The notes beneath the pieces were generated by a model. That model was not told the DNA's origin. It worked only from the letters and a program-made list of their open reading frames with translations, and made no database searches. Positions 1-10,096 of a stretch of 64,000 nucleotides of DNA are shown piece after piece (the first letter of the stretch is position 1; each line of letters starts with the position of its first letter). This DNA comes from an uncultured Maribacter sp. (lineage in GTDB: Bacteria > Bacteroidota > Bacteroidia > Flavobacteriales > Flavobacteriaceae), in assembly GCA_947498505.1 (NCBI GenBank), contig CANMKG010000003.1:124001-188000 (forward strand). Direction: 5' to 3'. Made by a program: the position numbers and the translations under genes.

Positions 1-198
1 TCACAAAACCCAATGGCTTCATGTTTTTTCTGTGGAGCAGCAGGACCAGAGACTATTGTTGAAGTTAATTTTAAGGAAAAGCCACTTTTTAAGACTGATC
101 AAATTGTTATCGTTGCTGGAGTTCTTGAATTAAACAAAAATAATGTGGACCATTGTAATTATATTTTAAACGAAGCTACGGGTCAATTAGTAAACTAA
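1..198 (+). CDS. Partial small CxxC protein (C-terminal part, gene begins before the window)
   Basis: The reading frame is open from base 1, so the 5' end lies outside the window; the internal ATG at 13 need not be the start. The visible 65 residues contain NPMASCFFCG followed by GPET, the same motif as the next gene at 203-640, and the two align along their whole shared length, so they are tandem duplicates. The stop codon is 4 bases before the next start, so they are probably co-transcribed. I do not recognise a named function. The CFFCG pair of cysteines could bind a metal or form a disulfide; that is inference. Confidence 0.75.
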   Translation, partial: SQNPMASCFFCGAAGPETIVEVNFKEKPLFKTDQIVIVAGVLELNKNNVDHCNYILNEATGQLVN

Positions 199-202
199 AA
201 CA

Positions 203-640
203 ATGCGATTTTCTCTTTTGCTACTTTTATTTTGGATTGGAACTACTACCCAAGCGCAAGTTGATTTAGATTGGGAGAATTTATCTGATGGAATTTCGTT
301 TCAAGAGCTTTCTTTAAAAGAAACTATCCCTGGATTCTCGAAAGCAACGTTTTCGGAAGAGCTGACGGCTTTGGAGGGAAAAGAAGTTACCTTAACTGGA
401 TATTTTTTGGTGCTAGATGGCAATCAATCGTCATATATGCTTTCAAAAAACCCGATGGCTTCATGTTTTTTTTGTGGAAATGGTGGGCCAGAGACGGTCG
501 TTGGTCTGGAGTTTTTAAAAAAGCCATCTTTTAAAATGGATGAACTACTTTCTGTGAAGGGTATTCTGCGCTTAAATGATGATAATCCTAACCAATACTA
601 TTACAGGATTGAGGAGGCAGATGGTCTAATTTTCGAATAA
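203..640 (+). CDS. Small exported protein with CFFCG motif, tandem paralogue of the upstream gene
   Basis: The protein has 145 residues with a clear signal peptide (about residues 1-19, ending TTQAQ), so it is exported to the periplasm or beyond. The mature part has alternating beta-strand-like stretches (KEVTLTGYFLVLDG, LSVKGILRLND) that resemble an OB-like barrel, with NPMASCFFCGNGGPET in the middle. Its C-terminal half matches the truncated gene just upstream. It lies 13 bases before a Fur-family gene, which suggests a metal-linked role, but no function is established and no known family was recognised with certainty. Confidence 0.75.
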   Translation: MRFSLLLLLFWIGTTTQAQVDLDWENLSDGISFQELSLKETIPGFSKATFSEELTALEGKEVTLTGYFLVLDGNQSSYMLSKNPMASCFFCGNGGPETVVGLEFLKKPSFKMDELLSVKGILRLNDDNPNQYYYRIEEADGLIFE

Positions 641-653
641 GTAAAGTACTATT

Positions 654-1058
654 ATGGAAAAAGAAAGTAGTATTCAAGTATTAGAAAGGAAAGGATTAAA
701 AAAGACCAAGGTACGCATGGCGCTGATTCAACATTTTATGATGATGAACCATGCTCAATCGTATAATGATTTGCAGGAAGCATTGTCTAATGAATTGGAT
801 AAATCTACGCTGTACCGAAATTTGACCAACTTTGAGAAAGTAGGCATTATACATCGTATTAATGATGACACTGGGGTGTCTAAATATGCATTTGGAGAAC
901 CTCCAATACATGGAAATGAGCACGCCCATTTTGTATGTGAAGATTGTGAAACAGTTTATTGTGTCGAAGAACTTGTTCCGCTTCAACCAAATGTTCCTAA
1001 AGGGTTTAAAACCAAAAAGGTGCAAACGATAATAAGAGGAACTTGTGCTGATTGTTGA
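654..1058 (+). CDS. Fur-family transcriptional regulator
   Basis: This 134-residue protein has the Fur layout. An N-terminal winged helix spans about residues 5-75 (KTKVRMALIQHF, DKSTLYRNLTNFEKVGIIH). It is followed by a C-terminal dimerisation and metal-binding part with EHAHFVCEDC and a terminal CADC, which together supply the two CxxC pairs of the structural zinc site. Fur proteins repress iron, zinc or peroxide genes depending on subtype. The short length and retained cysteine pairs fit a Zur- or PerR-like protein as well as Fur, so the metal is not decided here. It follows the two CFFCG proteins with a 13-base gap and may be in their transcript. Confidence 0.9.
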   Translation: MEKESSIQVLERKGLKKTKVRMALIQHFMMMNHAQSYNDLQEALSNELDKSTLYRNLTNFEKVGIIHRINDDTGVSKYAFGEPPIHGNEHAHFVCEDCETVYCVEELVPLQPNVPKGFKTKKVQTIIRGTCADC

Positions 1059-1099
1059 AGATGAACGAAATTTACATACATGTAAAGCAATTGGGATGG

Positions 1100-3748
1100 T
1101 TATTTTTTAATAATAGTAATGGTTTTGGCAGACTTAAGGTTTAGGTGTAAATAGTATACTCCTGGCGTTAAAACATCAGTCGGAACTTGAATTTCGTTGT
1201 TTTTAACTAGGTATTTTTTTGAAGAAATTAGTTGACCTTGTGTATTGAATATATCTACTAAAACATCTGTAATGTTGTTTTCTGGAATATAAACTGTTGT
1301 GTTTAGTCTTACGGGGTTAGGATATAAAATAATATTTCCTTCTAAGTTTACTGTGGTTACGAATTTATCCTCACAATCAGAATTACTAGAGATTTCTAAT
1401 TTATCCCCATCCATAACAAATGCTTCAAATTCATTTGTTGAGTACTTAATTTCAAAAGAATTATTAACAGTTAATATGTATGGTGGATTACCATTTGTAA
1501 CTGTAAAAGAAGCCTTATTAAATTCTCCGACTTTTGTAATTTCAACCGTTGCGTCTAATGGAGATGCTTTTGCTACATTATTCTCATAACAAATTGAGTT
1601 GGTTTCTTTATTTGAGATGAACTCAATACAAAAACTGTTATTTCCTGGTTCTAAATTGTCAATAGTAATCTTATTATTAAAAACATATTCTTTTCCTGTC
1701 TCATTCATTATAACTTTGTAGTTGCTATAATTTTTAGCGGATATAGTTATAGCTCCATTATTTGCATTTATACAGCTTTCATTATTCACCTCGATTATAA
1801 AACTATCTTCATTTAACTCTAAAACTCCAGTGTAATAATCACGAGCAAGAGAAAAAGCTTCTTTTCCTATCTTTTCGCCTATTATACGACCGGGAATATC
1901 ATCAATGGGAGGATGAATTCCTCCCCAGATTCTTGATAGGCTTGTCTGATCAGATGCATCTTGGTAGGTTGCCCATTGTAATGTAAGCTCTTCACTTGGA
2001 CCATTTTCAAATACTAAAAAGTTTTCTTTGTCGGCTTTAAATGTACCCATGCCTCCAGGAAAGAAAGAGTCTCCAGTAAGTAAAGTAAGCACTTCAGAAG
2101 CTGCTCTTGAAAATGTTGAATGTCCAGATACGTAACCAGCAAAAGGGGGAGTTACAAAGGTGCTTCTTTGGTAGGGCCACCAATGTGTACCTAAAATCCA
2201 ATCTACTCCTGCTACATCGATGTTTGGGTCAGAAATAAAATCAGGACCCTTCCATGAATATATTTTTACTCTTCCAACATTTTCGTCATTAGCTCCAGCT
2301 AAGGAATCTCCAGATTCAATAAGTTCTATTTTACCCGGAATAAGAGGTATTCCTTGAGGGTCGTAATTTGGAAGAGACTTATTAGAGCTTTGTCCTTTTC
2401 CGGCCATATATCTAATTGCCGAAATGGGCCTTATATAATCATAATAACCTTTTACCCCCCAAGTGTTGACTGCGGAATCGTGCATTGCACCTCCCAAGGC
2501 TAAGTAACATTTAACATCCCATTCAAGGTCGCTTAACAAATCTCCTTCTCCTTCTATTTTTTTAATTATTTCTGGATGATCGCTTACATAATTTAAAATA
2601 GTGAACCAATGACCCGGAGGAGTTTCTGAATCCGGACCATCAGCCCAAAATTCAGCTAATACTCTTGCATAATCTGCTCTTTTTACCATTTGAGGTTCGT
2701 AAGGTTCATTAGTAAAAGGGTTTACTAGATGACCTTGACCTATATCTCCACCATTATTAAAGTCATAGAAAGCTTTATACTCTTCAAATGTTTTAGGAAA
2801 ATCTTGAATGCTTACGTTACCCAAAGCTCCTGGAGATATATCAATTAAGGTAGGATCAGTTGGATCTAAATGGGTGGACCATGATGCTACTAGAGCAAAG
2901 TGCCATTTGTATGGGTCACTAATCCCGTCTTCATCGGAGTCTTGGATGTATACAGGTTCTCCCGGGTCATTGTATATGTAACTGTCAAATTTGTTGTTTA
3001 AAATTTTTAAGTCAGTTTTTTTTAGAGAAAAAGGGGTAACCTCTCCCCATTCAGGGCTTAGAAAATCAGGAACAGCAGATGGTCTAGGGTTACCACTTTG
3101 GTCAATAAACAAGTCAAAGGCAAGCGGTTGCCATAGGTTTGGTTCAGCCAAATCGTTGGTTTTGCTATACCGTTCTAGTATTAATGGTGTATTAGAGTAA
3201 TAGTAACTTTTATTAGTGTATTCATTTTCTTCATTAGAGCCATCTTGAAGACCAAAGGTAATTATTTCATTAGCTAAGTAATTTCCTAAAGCAGCATATA
3301 TATTGTCAGTATCGTAATCTGTAGAAATAAAATCTTTGTTATACCCGAAGCTTTCAAATAGATTAGAGAAATGTTGTAATGAAACGTTTGCTCCAGGAGA
3401 ATTTTTAAATCTGTGATTCAGTAATCTAAACATTGCATAACTAATTACCTGATGCCTTGCATCATTAATATCTGCAGGATTTGCAATACCTTCAAAATTG
3501 CAAGTATAGCCACCGAAAGTTTTACCTAAGAATAATGTTTCTGCGGTTTCATCAAATATGGCCCAAGCATCATACATAATTATTGAGCTATGGAATAGGT
3601 TTCTAGCATGAACGGTAGGTCTAGCATAATCTTTACGAATTGCTTCTAAAAGAACTTCATTCCATTCGCGGGCAACAGACTGTTGAGCTTGAGATACCAT
3701 TGAAAAAGTACCAGCAAAAATTATAAAAAGAATAATATTTTTTTTCAT
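1100..3748 (-). CDS. Vanadium-dependent haloperoxidase-like protein with T9SS sorting domain
   Basis: This 882-residue secreted protein starts with a signal peptide (residues 1-21, ending MVSQAQ). The catalytic domain of the PAP2/vanadium haloperoxidase superfamily carries all three vanadate or phosphate site motifs: KGYYDYIRP with Lys433 and Arg440, SGH at 541-543, and SRIWGGIH with Arg606 and His612. The family oxidises halides with hydrogen peroxide or acts as an acid phosphatase; the motifs alone do not separate these. The last ~75 residues (from YPNPV to TIIKK) are a type A T9SS C-terminal sorting domain, so the enzyme should be exported through the outer membrane and anchored or released. 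It stands alone on the minus strand, convergent with the Fur gene. Confidence 0.85.
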   Translation of the reverse strand: MKKNIILFIIFAGTFSMVSQAQQSVAREWNEVLLEAIRKDYARPTVHARNLFHSSIIMYDAWAIFDETAETLFLGKTFGGYTCNFEGIANPADINDARHQVISYAMFRLLNHRFKNSPGANVSLQHFSNLFESFGYNKDFISTDYDTDNIYAALGNYLANEIITFGLQDGSNEENEYTNKSYYYSNTPLILERYSKTNDLAEPNLWQPLAFDLFIDQSGNPRPSAVPDFLSPEWGEVTPFSLKKTDLKILNNKFDSYIYNDPGEPVYIQDSDEDGISDPYKWHFALVASWSTHLDPTDPTLIDISPGALGNVSIQDFPKTFEEYKAFYDFNNGGDIGQGHLVNPFTNEPYEPQMVKRADYARVLAEFWADGPDSETPPGHWFTILNYVSDHPEIIKKIEGEGDLLSDLEWDVKCYLALGGAMHDSAVNTWGVKGYYDYIRPISAIRYMAGKGQSSNKSLPNYDPQGIPLIPGKIELIESGDSLAGANDENVGRVKIYSWKGPDFISDPNIDVAGVDWILGTHWWPYQRSTFVTPPFAGYVSGHSTFSRAASEVLTLLTGDSFFPGGMGTFKADKENFLVFENGPSEELTLQWATYQDASDQTSLSRIWGGIHPPIDDIPGRIIGEKIGKEAFSLARDYYTGVLELNEDSFIIEVNNESCINANNGAITISAKNYSNYKVIMNETGKEYVFNNKITIDNLEPGNNSFCIEFISNKETNSICYENNVAKASPLDATVEITKVGEFNKASFTVTNGNPPYILTVNNSFEIKYSTNEFEAFVMDGDKLEISSNSDCEDKFVTTVNLEGNIILYPNPVRLNTTVYIPENNITDVLVDIFNTQGQLISSKKYLVKNNEIQVPTDVLTPGVYYLHLNLKSAKTITIIKK

Positions 3749-3931
3749 TTAAATACATTAACTCTTAAGGTAGGGCACAAGTTATTCAATATAGGCGTAA
3801 AAATATAGTATTCACTATTCATGATGGGTATTCTTAGTTCATTTAGAAAGGCCTTAAGATATTTTATTGAAAAATTAAATGCTTTAGTATGATTGAACTT
3901 AAATGCTTTAATTTTGAATAAAAAATAGTAA

Positions 3932-4639
3932 ATGAGTAATAATAAAATTGCCTACATAACAGGAGGATCAAAAGGAATAGGGCTAGGAGTTGCTAAACAA
4001 ATGCTTGATTCAGGAATGAAGGTTGCAATAAGCGGTCGTAACGCTCAAAGTCTAAAAGAAGCTGAGAAGTTTCTTAATAGTCCGGAAAATGTTTTATCGA
4101 TTGTTTCTGATGTTACTAATACTAAGGACGAGGTTATTGCTATTAAAAAAGTAATAGATAAATGGGGTTCAATTGACGTTGTTATTGCAAATGCTGGTGT
4201 AGGTTATTTTGCACCAGTGGATGAGCTTGCTGAAGATCAGTGGCAACAAATGTTACAAACTAATTTAACAGGTCCTTTTTACACTTTAAAGGCTTCTGTT
4301 GAAGCTCTAAAAAGGAGTAAGGGATATTACATTACGATTGCAAGTTTAGCTGGAACCAATTTTTTTGCCAATGGAGCGGGGTACAATGCTACAAAATATG
4401 GTCTCGTTGGTTTTACTCAAGCAGCAATGTTAGATTTAAGAAAATACGATATTAAAGTGTCCACTATAATGCCTGGTTCTGTTTCTACTGAATTTGCAGG
4501 GAATAAACCTTCTGACAAAGACGCTTGGAAAATACAACCAGAAGATATTGGAGAACTTGTATTAGACTTGTTAAAAATGAACCCAAGAACATTACCAAGT
4601 AAAATAGAAGTTAGACCAACTAGACCTGATAAGAAGTAA
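3932..4639 (+). CDS. SDR-family oxidoreductase
   Basis: This 235-residue short-chain dehydrogenase has a Rossmann NAD(P) site TGGSKGIG (residues 10-17), the structural NAGVG at about 89, a catalytic Ser in TIASLAG and YNATK at about 151 giving the Tyr-x3-Lys pair. Length is normal for a classical SDR. The RPTRPDKK tail is typical of Bacteroidota SDRs of this type. Substrate cannot be told from sequence. The gene is single, converging on the addB-like gene 4 bases away. A 10-base direct repeat (AAATGCTTTA) lies just upstream near 3878 and 3901, with a TAATTTTG -7-like box at 3909-3916. Confidence 0.9.
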   Translation: MSNNKIAYITGGSKGIGLGVAKQMLDSGMKVAISGRNAQSLKEAEKFLNSPENVLSIVSDVTNTKDEVIAIKKVIDKWGSIDVVIANAGVGYFAPVDELAEDQWQQMLQTNLTGPFYTLKASVEALKRSKGYYITIASLAGTNFFANGAGYNATKYGLVGFTQAAMLDLRKYDIKVSTIMPGSVSTEFAGNKPSDKDAWKIQPEDIGELVLDLLKMNPRTLPSKIEVRPTRPDKK

Positions 4640-4643
4640 AAAA

Positions 4644-7370
4644 CTATACTTCTTTTTCAATAAATGGAATATCTGGATTACATATTTCAATAATTAACGC
4701 TTTAAGGTGTTGCTTAAAATCACTTAATATTTCCGGAGTTATAAATTTTGAAGGTTTACCAATTTTGGTATTAAAGTAAAGTGTTCCTGATTTAAGATTT
4801 TTAAAAGAAATTATACCAGCTTGTAGTTCATTTATTGCACTTTGCTTATTGTACATGGTGGCATAACACAAAAGTTGAAAAGCTTTACTCATATCGTAAT
4901 TATGGGTGACATCTTCCCATTGGGTAATGGTTACGTTTTTGTTTTCTACCTTACCAGTTTTATAATCGACAATTCTTGTAATTCCATTGACTTCATCAAT
5001 ACGGTCTAATTTTCCTTTTAATTTAACCGGAAAGTTTAATTCTGGAATATCTATTACTGAATTAAAATTTTGCTCCAATCCGATTATTTTTATCTCTTTT
5101 TTTTGTGCTTCTTTAATTTCTAAATCGATAAAATTTTCCAAGTATCTAATAATAACATTAAAGGCAATTAGGTTTTTTCCTCTACTTATATCTCCATCAA
5201 AATAGGTTTTTGCAAAATGTTTTTTCACCAAGTTTTTGATTAGGTGTTTGGAGTCTTTTAATACCTTTTCGTTTAAAATTTCACCAATAAAAGGAGTGTA
5301 TATTTCTTCGAGTGTATCATGAACAATAGTTCCAAATGTATTTGCAGCAACGGTTTCCTCGACAATTAATTTTGTGTCAATTTTGAGAAGATTGTTTTTA
5401 TAAAAGTCTAAGGGATTTCTGATATAGTTACTTAAAGATGATGGTGAAAACCCTTTTTCAGCATGATTTTTTATTAGTGTTAATAGTGCATCACCTTTTT
5501 TAATAGTTTCTAATGTTTTGATTGTTGGTGTAATTTTAGGAACAGCAATTTTTTCTGTAACATCGGAGCTTTTATTTTCATCTGTCAAAAGCTGAGATAT
5601 TAACCTACTTTTTTCGCCACCTTCTAGCACATCGGGCTCTGTATTGTATATTATATGTACATTTTTGGCCCTTTGTATTAATCTATAAAAATGATATGTG
5701 TAAACGGCATCTTTTTCTTTATAAATAGGTAAGCCATGGCTAAGTTTTAAATCAATAGGAATAAATGAATTATTAGATTTTCCAGATGGAAGAATACCTT
5801 CGTTAACTGATGTGATTATGACAGTTTCAAAATCTAAATTTCTACTTTCTAACATTCCCATAATTTGAAGACCTTCAATAGGGTCTCCAACGAAATCTAA
5901 AGTTTCAGAAGACAGGGCCTCTTTAAATAAACTTCTTAATGACTTTAAATCTGTTATGAATGTATATTTATCTATTAATTCTTGAATTTGATTGAAAAGT
6001 GTGTGAAACCTATATAGGTATTCTAAAGCTAAATGATTACTGTTTTCTTGATATTTAGCTTTTAATTGTTTTATAATGTGATAACATTTTTGAACGAATT
6101 TATGAGGAGATAAGGGGTTATCTGTAAATAATATGTTAGCATTTTCAGATTGATTTTTAGTGATGTTAAAAATTTTCTCAGCCGAAATATGAGACCAATT
6201 TCTAACTTTAATAGTTTCACTAATTTTTAGAGATAAGTCTTTTTCATTATGAAGTAGAATTTTTGTGTTTGGTTGTGATAGAAATGACAATAAGCTTTCA
6301 TGGAACCAACCTTGGGTGTTTTTATTTAGGTAAAGTTCTAAGTAATCAATAAAAAAACTAGCAAAAGGAGTGTTTTTTAATTGGTAACCCATTGTAATAT
6401 TTATTGAACTTATATTCTTGGGAATTGCATTTAAAAGAGGGTTTAATAGTGTTTCGTCACCTAATACAATTGCTGTATTTTTAATATCATTAGAATCAAT
6501 TTTTTCAACAATATTACCCACATATTTCGCTTGTGAAACGTTTTTAGGCACACCAACAATTTGAATATTTTTTTTGGAAAGGTAATTTGTACTAATGCCT
6601 TTTAACGGATTGGTTTGAAAGAATTTCCACTGTTTCCTATATTGTCGAATGAATAAACTAGCATCATGATTAGAGTCGTTTAAAAAGTACTCATCAATAT
6701 CCCAATAAATTTTAGCCTTTTTAGTTGCAAGAATAGTTTGTATAATATTACTTTCTGAAGTGTTTAAGGCATTGAAACCAATAAATATGTGTGTTTTATT
6801 GATTGTTTTTTCAATATAATCATTAATGGCTTCATTTGCTTTTCTATATACTAAACCTTGATGACCTTTCCCTTTTTGTAATAGAGAGGTATTAAAATTT
6901 TGGTAAAGTGTTTTTAAGTTATTCCAAAATGCAAGGTAATCGTCCATCATTTTGGTTTTATTACTATCTACGGACCAATGATTAATTTCTTGAATTGCTG
7001 CTAGATTGGAAAACAAATTTTCGGCATCAATTAAATATCGGTCAATTTCATTAAAATCTTGTAACGCGGTTTGTCCCCATTTAGAAAATGAGTAAAACCT
7101 TTCTTTGTCTTTGGTTTGTGTTTTTAGGTAAGTATTATAAAGTTCAAATAACTGTTCAGTATTATTTGCGTATTTGAGTCCAGCAATTTGTTCAATGAAG
7201 GTTTCTATACTATAAATGTCCGGAGAGAAAAATGTTTTATCACTTTTCTTGGCTATAAATTTTTTTAAGAAAGTTCCTGCACGTTTACTGGGTAGAACAA
7301 AAACCAAATTGGTATGATTGGAATACTCTTCCCATATTTCGTTAACAACACCTTCTATAAAACTTTGCAT
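4644..7370 (-). CDS. addB: AddB-like PD-(D/E)XK nuclease subunit
   Basis: This 908-residue protein is the probable partner of the UvrD/AddA-like helicase at 10097-13195. Its N-terminal region has a helicase-like fold with a degenerate ATP site (FVLPSKRAGTFLKKFI instead of a Walker A). The C-terminal third is a RecB-type nuclease: SPSSLSNYIRNPLDFY, GTIVHDTLEEIY, KLKGKLDRID and RIVDYKTGK supply the metal-binding His, Asp and the D-x-K pair. AddAB enzymes process double-strand ends for RecA loading. I did not see the four-cysteine iron-sulfur cluster of classical AddB, as is often the case in Bacteroidota. The symbol is by analogy. Confidence 0.85.
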   Translation of the reverse strand: MQSFIEGVVNEIWEEYSNHTNLVFVLPSKRAGTFLKKFIAKKSDKTFFSPDIYSIETFIEQIAGLKYANNTEQLFELYNTYLKTQTKDKERFYSFSKWGQTALQDFNEIDRYLIDAENLFSNLAAIQEINHWSVDSNKTKMMDDYLAFWNNLKTLYQNFNTSLLQKGKGHQGLVYRKANEAINDYIEKTINKTHIFIGFNALNTSESNIIQTILATKKAKIYWDIDEYFLNDSNHDASLFIRQYRKQWKFFQTNPLKGISTNYLSKKNIQIVGVPKNVSQAKYVGNIVEKIDSNDIKNTAIVLGDETLLNPLLNAIPKNISSINITMGYQLKNTPFASFFIDYLELYLNKNTQGWFHESLLSFLSQPNTKILLHNEKDLSLKISETIKVRNWSHISAEKIFNITKNQSENANILFTDNPLSPHKFVQKCYHIIKQLKAKYQENSNHLALEYLYRFHTLFNQIQELIDKYTFITDLKSLRSLFKEALSSETLDFVGDPIEGLQIMGMLESRNLDFETVIITSVNEGILPSGKSNNSFIPIDLKLSHGLPIYKEKDAVYTYHFYRLIQRAKNVHIIYNTEPDVLEGGEKSRLISQLLTDENKSSDVTEKIAVPKITPTIKTLETIKKGDALLTLIKNHAEKGFSPSSLSNYIRNPLDFYKNNLLKIDTKLIVEETVAANTFGTIVHDTLEEIYTPFIGEILNEKVLKDSKHLIKNLVKKHFAKTYFDGDISRGKNLIAFNVIIRYLENFIDLEIKEAQKKEIKIIGLEQNFNSVIDIPELNFPVKLKGKLDRIDEVNGITRIVDYKTGKVENKNVTITQWEDVTHNYDMSKAFQLLCYATMYNKQSAINELQAGIISFKNLKSGTLYFNTKIGKPSKFITPEILSDFKQHLKALIIEICNPDIPFIEKEV

Positions 7371-7382
7371 ATGTAAAAATAA

Positions 7383-7408
7383 AAAAGCTCCGCAATTGCG
7401 GAGCTTTT
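7383..7408 (-). terminator. Rho-independent terminator after ompA
   Basis: A perfect palindrome with arms AAAAGCTCCGCAA and TTGCGGAGCTTTT gives a GC-rich stem flanked by A and T runs. It sits between the minus-strand ompA stop (7440) and the addB start (7370), so it most likely ends the ompA transcript and insulates addB. Confidence 0.85.
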
Positions 7409-7439
7409 AATTATATTAAAACGTGGGTTGAATTAATTC

Positions 7440-8786
7440 TTATTTTACTAAGTTAATTTCAACTCTTCTGTTTTGTTTTCTTCCTGATCTTGTATTGTTT
7501 GTAGCAATTGGCTTGTCTTCACCATATCCAATAGCAGTTAATCTATCAGAACCAATTCCTTTTTCGATTAAGAAATCTCTAACAGAGTTAGCTCTAGAAT
7601 CAGATAATTTTTGATTTAATTTAGCACTACCTACACTATCAGTGTGACCTTCAACTGTAAACTTAGCAGTTGGGTACTCAGCTAAAATCTGGATAATGTC
7701 AACCATTACAGAAGTAGACTCAGCTTTGATTGAAGATTTACCAGTATCAAACAAGATAGTTCTTGCATACTCATTTAATTGTTTTTGAACTTCCTCAGTT
7801 ACTTCTGGGCAACCTTGGTTAGCAACAGTACCAGCAACATCTGGACAAGCATCATCTTTATCTAAAACGCTATCACCATCTTTATCAGCCCAAGGACAAC
7901 CTTTGTTTTCAGCTGGACCAGCTTCGCTAGGACAAGCATCATCTTTATCAGCAACACCGTCACCATCAGCATCTGGACAACCAGCTAAAGCAGCAATACC
8001 AGCTTCGTTAGGACAAGCATCATCTTTATCAGCAACACCGTCACCATCAGTATCAGGACATCCGTTCATTTCTTTAGAACCGGCAGCGTTAGGACAAGCA
8101 TCTTTGCTATCCTCAATACCATCACCGTCAGCATCTGGGCATCCGTTGAAAGCTTCTAAACCAGCAACTTCTGGACAAGCATCATCTTTGTCATAAACAC
8201 CATCACCATCAGTATCAGTACCACCAAATTTAACTGCAATACCTACTAAGTGTTGGAAGTGAGAAGCTAAGTAATCTTCAAAAGCATGTTTGTACTTAGA
8301 CTCAAGAGTTAAACCAATATTTTCAGTAAACCATAAGTTTAAACCTAAAGAACCATTAGCTGTACCTGCACCAACTTCATCAATCCAAGTATAACCACCA
8401 CCTACAGTAGCGAAAGGATCAATTTTTGTATTTTGTAAAAAGTTGTACTTAATAGTACCATCTAAACCATAGTAAGATAAATCATCAACTGGCTCATCTC
8501 CCCATTTAGTAATTTTGTTTAAAGAACCAATAACACCAACTGAAAATCCACTACCAACTGATTTAGAAACAGCAATAGTTGAAATAGAAGGCAAAATGTT
8601 CCAGTGATCGTTAGCGTTAAAAAGCTCGTTACCGAATGAACTTCCTTCAAAATCACCAGTAGGATACACATCTACTGCATTGACTCCAAAACTCACTTGC
8701 CATGGATTATTTTCGTCCTGCGCTTGAGTGCTGTTGAATCCTACTACTAGTAGTGCAACAACTAATAATTTACTTAGATATTTCAT
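7440..8786 (-). CDS. OmpA-family outer-membrane protein with thrombospondin type 3 repeats
   Basis: This 448-residue porin-like protein has a signal peptide (residues 1-22, ending STQAQ) and an N-terminal beta-barrel region of about 170 residues. Five acidic repeats of the type DxDGDGVxDKDDACP follow (about residues 190-330); these bind calcium in the family. The C-terminal OmpA domain contains [12 protein letters not shown] and RRVEINL, the peptidoglycan-binding part. It links outer membrane and cell wall and is likely an abundant envelope protein. A strong Bacteroidota promoter lies upstream and a strong terminator downstream, so it is monocistronic. Confidence 0.95.
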   Translation of the reverse strand: MKYLSKLLVVALLVVGFNSTQAQDENNPWQVSFGVNAVDVYPTGDFEGSSFGNELFNANDHWNILPSISTIAVSKSVGSGFSVGVIGSLNKITKWGDEPVDDLSYYGLDGTIKYNFLQNTKIDPFATVGGGYTWIDEVGAGTANGSLGLNLWFTENIGLTLESKYKHAFEDYLASHFQHLVGIAVKFGGTDTDGDGVYDKDDACPEVAGLEAFNGCPDADGDGIEDSKDACPNAAGSKEMNGCPDTDGDGVADKDDACPNEAGIAALAGCPDADGDGVADKDDACPSEAGPAENKGCPWADKDGDSVLDKDDACPDVAGTVANQGCPEVTEEVQKQLNEYARTILFDTGKSSIKAESTSVMVDIIQILAEYPTAKFTVEGHTDSVGSAKLNQKLSDSRANSVRDFLIEKGIGSDRLTAIGYGEDKPIATNNTRSGRKQNRRVEINLVK

Positions 8787-8820
8787 GTCTAAAATTTTAA
8801 GTTTAAGTGTTTATTAGCTG

Positions 8821-8850
8821 CAAATGTAAGTTGTTAAATATTATTAACAA
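8821..8850 (-). promoter_or_regulatory. Bacteroidota-type promoter of ompA
   Basis: Read on the minus strand, TTG (8850-8848) is followed after exactly 19 bases by TACATTTG (8828-8821). This matches the Bacteroidota consensus TTG-N19-TAnnTTTG without mismatch. It lies 35 bases before the ompA start, giving a short leader. Confidence 0.85.
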
Positions 8851-8899
8851 AATCCAAATACTCTTTTTTTTAACACATTTTATGGAAAAAAGCGAACAT

Positions 8900-10093
8900 T
8901 TAAACGATTTTTAAGGCTTTTCCAACTTTGATGAATGCAGAAATTGCGTGGTCTAAATGTTCTTTTTTATGTGCTGCCGAAAGCTGAACGCGTATTCTTG
9001 CTTTATTTTTTGGTACTACTGGATAGTAAAAACCGATTACATATATACCTTCCTTTAATAACATTGATGACATTTGTTGGGAAAGTTTGGCATCGTAAAG
9101 CATTACTGGAACTATAGCGGAGTCTCCATCTATAATATCAAAGCCTGCTTTTTTAAGGCCTTCTTTAAAGTAAGTTGTGTTTTTTTGAAGTTTATCTCGT
9201 AAGGACGTGTCCGTCTTTAGCATGTCAAACACTTTGATTGAGGCTCCAACAATTGCTGGAGCTAAAGAATTGGAAAACAAATAAGGCCTTGAGCGTTGTC
9301 TTAATAGGTCTATGATTTCTTTTTTCCCGGTAGTATAGCCTCCCATAGCTCCTCCGAGAGCCTTACCTAAAGTCCCTGTTATGATATCTATTCTACCCAT
9401 TACTTTTTTTTCTTCCAGCGTTCCTCTACCAGTTGGACCTATAAAGCCAGCTGCATGGCATTCATCTATCAAGACTAAAGCATCATATTTGTCAGCCAAA
9501 TTACATATTTCATCAAGAGGGGCAACAAGTCCGTCCATTGAGAAAACACCGTCGGTTACAATGATTTTGAACCGAGCTTTATCATTGTTGGCTTGTATGA
9601 GTTGATTTTCCAAATCAGCCATGTCATTATTTGCGTAACGATATCTTTTTGCTTTACATAATCTCACTCCATCAATTATAGATGCGTGGTTAAGTGAATC
9701 TGATATGATTGCATCTTCAGCATTTAATAAGGGTTCAAAAACTCCTCCATTTGCATCAAAAGCAGCTGCATATAATATGGTATCCTCTGTTCCGTAAAAT
9801 TCAGCTATTTTGTTTTCTAACGTTTTATGAATGTCTTGCGTGCCACATATAAATCTAACTGATGACATGCCAAAGCCGTGAGTATCCATAGTATCCTTAG
9901 CTGCTTTTATAACTTCAGGATGTGAAGAAAGCCCAAGGTAATTGTTTGCACAAAAATTAATTACCTGCTCGCCACTTGAAATCTCTATAACCGCATCTTG
10001 AGGGCTTGTAATAATACGCTCTTCTTTATACAATCCATCATTTTTTATGGTTGCTAGTTCTTGCTGTAAATGTTTTTTAATTTTTCCGTACAT
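8900..10093 (-). CDS. kbl: Glycine C-acetyltransferase (2-amino-3-ketobutyrate CoA ligase)
   Basis: This 397-residue PLP enzyme of the alpha-oxoamine synthase family cleaves 2-amino-3-ketobutyrate with CoA to glycine and acetyl-CoA, the second step of threonine breakdown. Seen motifs: [16 protein letters not shown] near the N-terminus, [26 protein letters not shown] for the cofactor Asp and His, and [14 protein letters not shown] with the PLP-binding Lys at about 244. Length matches Kbl. Related enzymes are BioF and SPT, but the overall sequence is Kbl-like. It starts 3 bases after the addA-like gene stops, so the two are probably one transcript. Threonine dehydrogenase is not in the window. 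Confidence 0.95.
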   Translation of the reverse strand: MYGKIKKHLQQELATIKNDGLYKEERIITSPQDAVIEISSGEQVINFCANNYLGLSSHPEVIKAAKDTMDTHGFGMSSVRFICGTQDIHKTLENKIAEFYGTEDTILYAAAFDANGGVFEPLLNAEDAIISDSLNHASIIDGVRLCKAKRYRYANNDMADLENQLIQANNDKARFKIIVTDGVFSMDGLVAPLDEICNLADKYDALVLIDECHAAGFIGPTGRGTLEEKKVMGRIDIITGTLGKALGGAMGGYTTGKKEIIDLLRQRSRPYLFSNSLAPAIVGASIKVFDMLKTDTSLRDKLQKNTTYFKEGLKKAGFDIIDGDSAIVPVMLYDAKLSQQMSSMLLKEGIYVIGFYYPVVPKNKARIRVQLSAAHKKEHLDHAISAFIKVGKALKIV

Positions 10094-10096
10094 AAT

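Noticed and set aside
696-1025. 109-residue minus-strand frame across the Fur-family gene
   Set aside because: Lies wholly within the Fur gene on the other strand and shows no family features.
7903-8196. Plus-strand Ser/Pro/Ala-rich frame opposite ompA
   Set aside because: It is the complement of the DxDGDG repeats of the OmpA protein.
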